From JAEVZK01 sp038202925 (GTDB lineage: Bacteria; Armatimonadota; Fimbriimonadia; Fimbriimonadales; Fimbriimonadaceae), in the NCBI GenBank assembly GCA_038202925.1, contig JBBREM010000118.1, positions 1 to 8,008 on the forward strand: a stretch of DNA of 8,008 nt, in the 5' to 3' direction. The notes under the pieces are model-generated. The model saw only the letters and a list, made by a program, of their open reading frames with translations. It searched no databases and was not told the DNA's origin. This document shows, in pieces, positions 5,461 to 8,008 of the stretch (positions are counted from its first letter, which is position 1; each line of letters starts with the position of its first letter). The position numbers and the translations under genes are program-made.

Positions 5461-5708
5461 CTGGCTTCGTCGATGTGATCGGACGGTTTGTGGGGAAGCG
5501 TGTTTTCCGCTGGGCGAGGCTTGATCTCGTGAACCTTATCGTCGTCTTCCAAGCTGTTGTGGAGAACGCGTTTGCTCTCTTCCAGACCCTTCTGGAGTTC
5601 GCCCATTCCTTTGCCGATGCCGCGCATCAGCTCCGGGATCTTCTTGCCGCCGAAAAGCAAGAGGACGACAACCAGAATAATGAGCAGTTCCTGCCCACCC
5701 AAATTCAT
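5457..5708 (-). CDS. tatA: Sec-independent protein translocase subunit TatA/TatE family
   Basis: The 83-residue protein has the TatA layout: a short periplasmic N-terminus (MNLGGQE), one helix (LLIILVVVLLLFGG, about residues 8-21), the conserved FG hinge, KKIPELMRGIGKGMGELQKG as the amphipathic helix, and a charged, disordered tail. TatA oligomers form the pore or membrane-thinning assembly that moves folded proteins with twin-arginine signals across the inner membrane, working with TatC (not in this window). The helix carries no clear TatB-specific feature, and the FGGKKIPEL pattern favours TatA. GGGAGAG lies four bases before the ATG, a good ribosome-binding site. Its stop overlaps the TTG of the next gene, so it heads an unusual operon with a PqqD-like protein and an ABC complex instead of tatC. 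Confidence 0.92.
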   Translation of the reverse strand: MNLGGQELLIILVVVLLLFGGKKIPELMRGIGKGMGELQKGLEESKRVLHNSLEDDDKVHEIKPRPAENTLPHKPSDHIDEAS

Positions 5709-5740
5709 CGGACTCTCCCTGCCACTTGCTTCACTACGTA

Positions 5741-5746
5741 AGTATA
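5741..5746 (-). promoter_or_regulatory. Possible -10 box upstream of tatA
   Basis: TATACT on the minus strand (5746-5741), within 60 bp of non-coding sequence, would start a transcript about 25 bases before the tatA ribosome-binding site. I find no good -35 box at the normal distance and no terminator in the gap. The tatA operon may therefore also be read through from the 206-residue gene upstream. Confidence 0.3.
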
Positions 5747-5768
5747 GACGTGGTTCGTCGGCAAAGGA

Positions 5769-6389
5769 TCAACGCATTCCCGGACCGGTTCTGACGGGAG
5801 CCTCTTCGCCGTTTGCGCCTTTGAGCATGGCCTCGCCGTAAGCCCGGATGAAGTACCACCCGCGCGACTGGCCAAATATCTTCGGGGCGTTCGACATAGG
5901 TGGCGACTTATACTTGTCGTGAGCATTCGCCACTGCCGATTCAACTTCGAAGATCAAAGTTTCGCTCGACGTGCTTAGATCGGAGAACTTCTTGCCGGCA
6001 ATGTCGTCATTAAGAGCCATCCCGGTGCGTCCGCCGTCCCCATTGTCGCAGCCCCATGGTCCGGTGGACGACATCACCCCGATTGGGCCCCGCTCCCGCG
6101 AGACGTTTGCGATCATCTTTTCGTAATACGGCCGAACATCGTCTTGCCATGTCGCCGCCGGTGGCAGAGCCCCGTTGTGTTCGTTAGCATACTGCCGGAG
6201 AGCCTCCCGCACATCGCCAAAGGAGTAGGCGCACTGGGCAATCGGTAAAGCCTTCTTGACGGTGGAGAAAATGAAGTAGCCCACGCCCCCACAGCAGAGA
6301 AGCAGGACACCGACAATGATTCCGATAATCAGACCCCATGGGGTCTTCTTCTGGGGGATCGGTGCGTAATAGGGAGGCGGCGTTTCCAT
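5769..6389 (-). CDS. Membrane-anchored pseudopilin-like protein of unknown function (206 aa)
   Basis: The protein starts with a Pro/Tyr-rich cytoplasmic stretch (METPPPYYAPIPQKKTP), followed by one helix at about residues 18-42 (GLIIGIIVGVLLLCCGGVGY) and a periplasmic domain. The domain opens with DVREALRQYANEHNGALPPA and TWQDDVRPYYEKM, resembling the region just after the helix in type IV pseudopilins. A later part, MALNDDIAGKKFSDLSTSSETLIFEVE, recalls DUF1559-type proteins. There is no prepilin cleavage motif (no FTLIE), so the helix is a plain anchor. Three Cys residues (32, 33, 53) lie in or near the helix, and Cys114 lies in the domain. No Shine-Dalgarno precedes the ATG, and a -10 box ends eight bases upstream, so the mRNA is probably leaderless. 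I know no function. tatA follows after 60 bp on the same strand. Confidence 0.82.
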   Translation of the reverse strand: METPPPYYAPIPQKKTPWGLIIGIIVGVLLLCCGGVGYFIFSTVKKALPIAQCAYSFGDVREALRQYANEHNGALPPAATWQDDVRPYYEKMIANVSRERGPIGVMSSTGPWGCDNGDGGRTGMALNDDIAGKKFSDLSTSSETLIFEVESAVANAHDKYKSPPMSNAPKIFGQSRGWYFIRAYGEAMLKGANGEEAPVRTGPGMR

Positions 6390-6397
6390 CGGGGTTG

Positions 6398-6427
6398 ATT
6401 CTACAGCAACAGGCCGATTACGTCCAA
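6398..6427 (-). promoter_or_regulatory. Promoter of the 206-aa membrane protein gene
   Basis: On the minus strand TTGGAC (6427-6422) is separated by 18 bases from TAGAAT (6403-6398). Eight bases then lead to the ATG at 6389, so transcription should begin at or within one or two bases of the start codon. No Shine-Dalgarno sequence is present, which agrees with a leaderless transcript. An alternative -35 reading, TGGACG (6426-6421), gives a 17-base spacer. Confidence 0.62.
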
Positions 6428-6434
6428 TTTGGAC
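6422..6434. promoter_or_regulatory. 13-bp palindrome spanning the -35 boxes of two divergent promoters
   Basis: GTCCAA, a central T and TTGGAC form a perfect inverted repeat. Each arm, read outward, is exactly the -35 box of one of the divergent promoters. A dimeric regulator bound here would cover both -35 boxes. It may equally be no more than two -35 boxes placed back to back. Confidence 0.55.
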
Positions 6435-6458
6435 CTACTCGGCTAGGGAAGTTAAACT
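6429..6458 (+). promoter_or_regulatory. Promoter of selA
   Basis: TTGGAC (6429-6434) is followed after 18 bases by TAAACT (6453-6458), and the GTG start codon lies only five bases further on. The transcription start would coincide with the start codon, giving a leaderless mRNA. AAGG lies one base before the GTG, too close for normal Shine-Dalgarno use. The geometry mirrors that of the opposite promoter. Confidence 0.62.
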
Positions 6459-6463
6459 AAGGC

Positions 6464-7777
6464 GTGGACGAATTGCGCACGTTGCCCAAGGTCGACGCGC
6501 TGAGCCGCGCGAAGGCGCTAGAGCGCTTTCCGGAGCGTGTGCGCGTCGCGGCAGCCAGGCGGGTCGTGGCGGCAATGCGAGAAGCCATACGAAGCGGTGG
6601 GGGCCTCGACGGCCATACGCCTGAAGAAATGGCAGTCAGGGCGGCCGAGCTAATCGAGGCAACGAGCCTGCGCCCGGCGATCAATCTGAGCGGGGTCATC
6701 CTGCACACCGGGCTGGGACGGGCGCGGCTGGCACCTTCCGTCGCCGAGCATGTGGCGGCGGTGGCGCGGGCTCACAGCACCGTCGAGCTCGATGCGGAAA
6801 CGGGCAAGCGGGGAGACCGGCAGGAGCATGTTCGCGAGCTCCTCATGCAGCTCACCGGCGCGGAAGACGCGCATGTGGTCAACAATGCGGCGGCGGCGGT
6901 GGTGCTGTCGCTGAGCGCGCTGGCATCCGGGCGGGAAGTGATCTTGTCGCGCGGGCAGATGGTGGAAATCGGCGGCTCATTTCGGATGCCGGAGATCGTG
7001 GTTCAGAGCGGGTGCCGGCTGGTCGAGGTCGGGTGCACGAACAAGACGCGGCTCAGCGACTACACGAAGGCAATTGGCGAGCAGACTGGCGCAATCCTGC
7101 GGTGCCACACGAGCAACTTCGCAATCGTCGGGTTTGCCGGCCAACCATCACTGGGGGAACTGGCCAAGCTGGGCGTGGCTGTGATCGACGATATGGGGAC
7201 GGGGTGCATTGTCGATCTCTCGCCCTTTGGCCTGCCCGCGATACCGACGATTCAAGGCAGCCTGAAAGCGGGGGCAGATGTGGTCACGGCGAGCGGGGAC
7301 AAGCTGCTCGGGGGCCCCCAGGCCGGGCTCATTCTTGGGCGGCGCGAACTGATCGAGAAGATCCGAGTTCATCCGCTTGCGCGCGCCCTACGCGTTGACA
7401 AGCTGACCTTGGCAGCGCTCGAGGCTACGCTGCGGCTGTACGCGACGGGTCGGCAGAGCGACATACCGACGATTCGCTACATCAGCCGGCCCCTCGACGA
7501 GGTTAGAGAATTCGCGGTCCGACTTTCAACCTGCGTGCGCAACAGCACCGTTGCGCAGGGCACGACCGCAATTGGTGGCGGTTCCTCGCCCGACGCGGCA
7601 CTCGCTACCTGGCGACTTGGCCTATCGGGCAGGAGTCCGGACAAGCTTCTCCAGACGCTGCGCGAGGCGGACCCACCGATCATCGGGCGCATCGAGGATG
7701 ATGTCGTCTGGCTTGACCCGCGGACTCTCGATGACGACGAGGTCGAAATCGTCTGCGAGGTGCTGAGATCGCTGTAA
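6464..7777 (+). CDS. selA: L-seryl-tRNA(Sec) selenium transferase
   Basis: SelA is a PLP-dependent cytoplasmic enzyme that converts Ser-tRNA(Sec) to Sec-tRNA(Sec) with selenophosphate made by SelD. The 437-residue product is close to full length (about 460 in E. coli). Visible motifs are the N-terminal LRTLPKVDALSRAKAL, INLSGVILHTGLGRA (residues 73-87), VNNAAAAVVLSLSALASGRE (139-158), SRGQMVEIGGSFRMPEI (162-178) and VEVGCTNKTRLSDY (187-200). The PLP-binding SGDKLLGGPQAG follows, with Lys280 as the Schiff-base lysine; TAIGGGSSPD lies near 368-377. The start is GTG 6464, which gives the normal N-terminus. It predicts that the organism makes selenoproteins or at least Sec-tRNA. selB and selD are not in the window. 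The next gene begins inside its last codons. Confidence 0.95.
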   Translation: MDELRTLPKVDALSRAKALERFPERVRVAAARRVVAAMREAIRSGGGLDGHTPEEMAVRAAELIEATSLRPAINLSGVILHTGLGRARLAPSVAEHVAAVARAHSTVELDAETGKRGDRQEHVRELLMQLTGAEDAHVVNNAAAAVVLSLSALASGREVILSRGQMVEIGGSFRMPEIVVQSGCRLVEVGCTNKTRLSDYTKAIGEQTGAILRCHTSNFAIVGFAGQPSLGELAKLGVAVIDDMGTGCIVDLSPFGLPAIPTIQGSLKAGADVVTASGDKLLGGPQAGLILGRRELIEKIRVHPLARALRVDKLTLAALEATLRLYATGRQSDIPTIRYISRPLDEVREFAVRLSTCVRNSTVAQGTTAIGGGSSPDAALATWRLGLSGRSPDKLLQTLREADPPIIGRIEDDVVWLDPRTLDDDEVEIVCEVLRSL

Positions 7778-8008
7778 CCGACGAAGCGCGCTTCGAGCGC
7801 AATGATGTTATTCGTTCTCTGCTAACAAGGCTTGACCGTCACTCGCCGGAAGAGAAGGGCCATGCCGAGCGAGTCGCGGTTTACACGGTGGCCACCGGCG
7901 AGGCGCTTGGGCTCGACGATGAAGTATTGCTCAATCTGCGCTACGCGGCTCTGCTGCACGATGTGGGCAAGATCAGCGTGGACGCGCGGCTACTCGGCAA
8001 GATCGGGC
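7768..8008 (+). CDS. HD-GYP-like phosphohydrolase domain protein, N-terminal part, cut by window edge
   Basis: The frame is open from 7735 to the window end. It contains LDRHSPEEKGHAERVAVYTV and YAALLHDVGKISVDARLLGK, an HD-domain pattern. The His in GHAERV and the His-Asp pair in LLHDVGK are metal ligands of the HD superfamily. The HDVGKI-x-V-D-x-x-LL-x-K layout is closest to HD-GYP proteins, many of which hydrolyse cyclic di-GMP. The GYP part would lie beyond the window, so this assignment is tentative. The frame has no ATG, GTG or TTG before the domain begins. My preferred start is ATC at 7768, preceded by GAGGTG five bases upstream and overlapping selA by ten bases. CTG 7753, also with a GAGGT nine bases upstream, is the alternative. 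An assembly frameshift is possible. Confidence 0.72.
   Translation, partial: MAVTDEARFERNDVIRSLLTRLDRHSPEEKGHAERVAVYTVATGEALGLDDEVLLNLRYAALLHDVGKISVDARLLGKIG

Noticed and set aside
7783..7794. Perfect 12-bp palindrome GAAGCGCGCTTC near the end of selA
   Set aside because: It falls within the likely N-terminal codons of the HD-domain gene, has no loop for a terminator hairpin and no T-run after it.
1..8008. CRISPR array, insertion sequence, tRNA or rRNA genes
   Set aside because: No regularly spaced direct repeats, transposase motifs, cloverleaf-like segments or rRNA-like stretches were seen on reading either strand.

Overview
The window looks like chromosomal DNA of a GC-rich bacterium with a cell envelope rich in secretin-type pseudopilins. 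Two genes encode DUF1559-like prepilin proteins. The N-terminus of the complete one (FTLIELLVVIAIIAILAAIL, then FPVFAQAKEAAKKT) resembles those abundant in Armatimonadota, class Fimbriimonadia. That placement rests on recalled sequence style, not on a search. I see no insertion sequences, phage genes, CRISPR arrays, tRNAs or rRNAs.

Layout, left to right. (1) At 1-760 (+) lies the C-terminal part of a prepilin-like protein with a DG motif, followed by an overlapping 50-residue single-helix protein. (2) At 891-2142 (-) a complete prepilin-like gene is followed, through an ATGA overlap, by an 84-residue single-helix protein and a clear intrinsic terminator. The two modules converge and share the same architecture. 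(3) At 2348-3058 (+) is rph (RNase PH), whose 3' end overlaps the next operon by 4 bp. (4) At 3055-5708 (-) is a five-gene operon with every junction overlapping: tatA, an unrecognised 264-residue protein, a PqqD-like protein, a very short FtsX/MacB-type permease and a LolD/MacB-type ATPase. (5) At 5769-6389 (-) is a membrane-anchored, pseudopilin-like protein of unknown role. (6) At 6464-7777 (+) is selA, then the start of an HD-GYP-like gene that runs off the window.

How the genes may work together. The ATPase and mini-permease should form one inner-membrane complex. The PqqD-like and 264-residue proteins are translationally linked to it, so they are the best candidates for its partners. 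TatA, at the head of the same operon, hints at a protein-export setting. rph and selA are housekeeping RNA-metabolism genes: tRNA 3' processing and Sec-tRNA synthesis.

The most striking non-coding feature is the 74-bp gap between the 206-residue protein gene and selA. It holds two mirror-image promoters, each TTGGAC-N18-TANNNT. Their -35 boxes together make a perfect 13-bp palindrome, and both lead into essentially leaderless start codons. The most interesting coding feature is the tatA / 264-residue protein / PqqD-like / mini-FtsX / ATPase operon, which I do not recognise as a named system.
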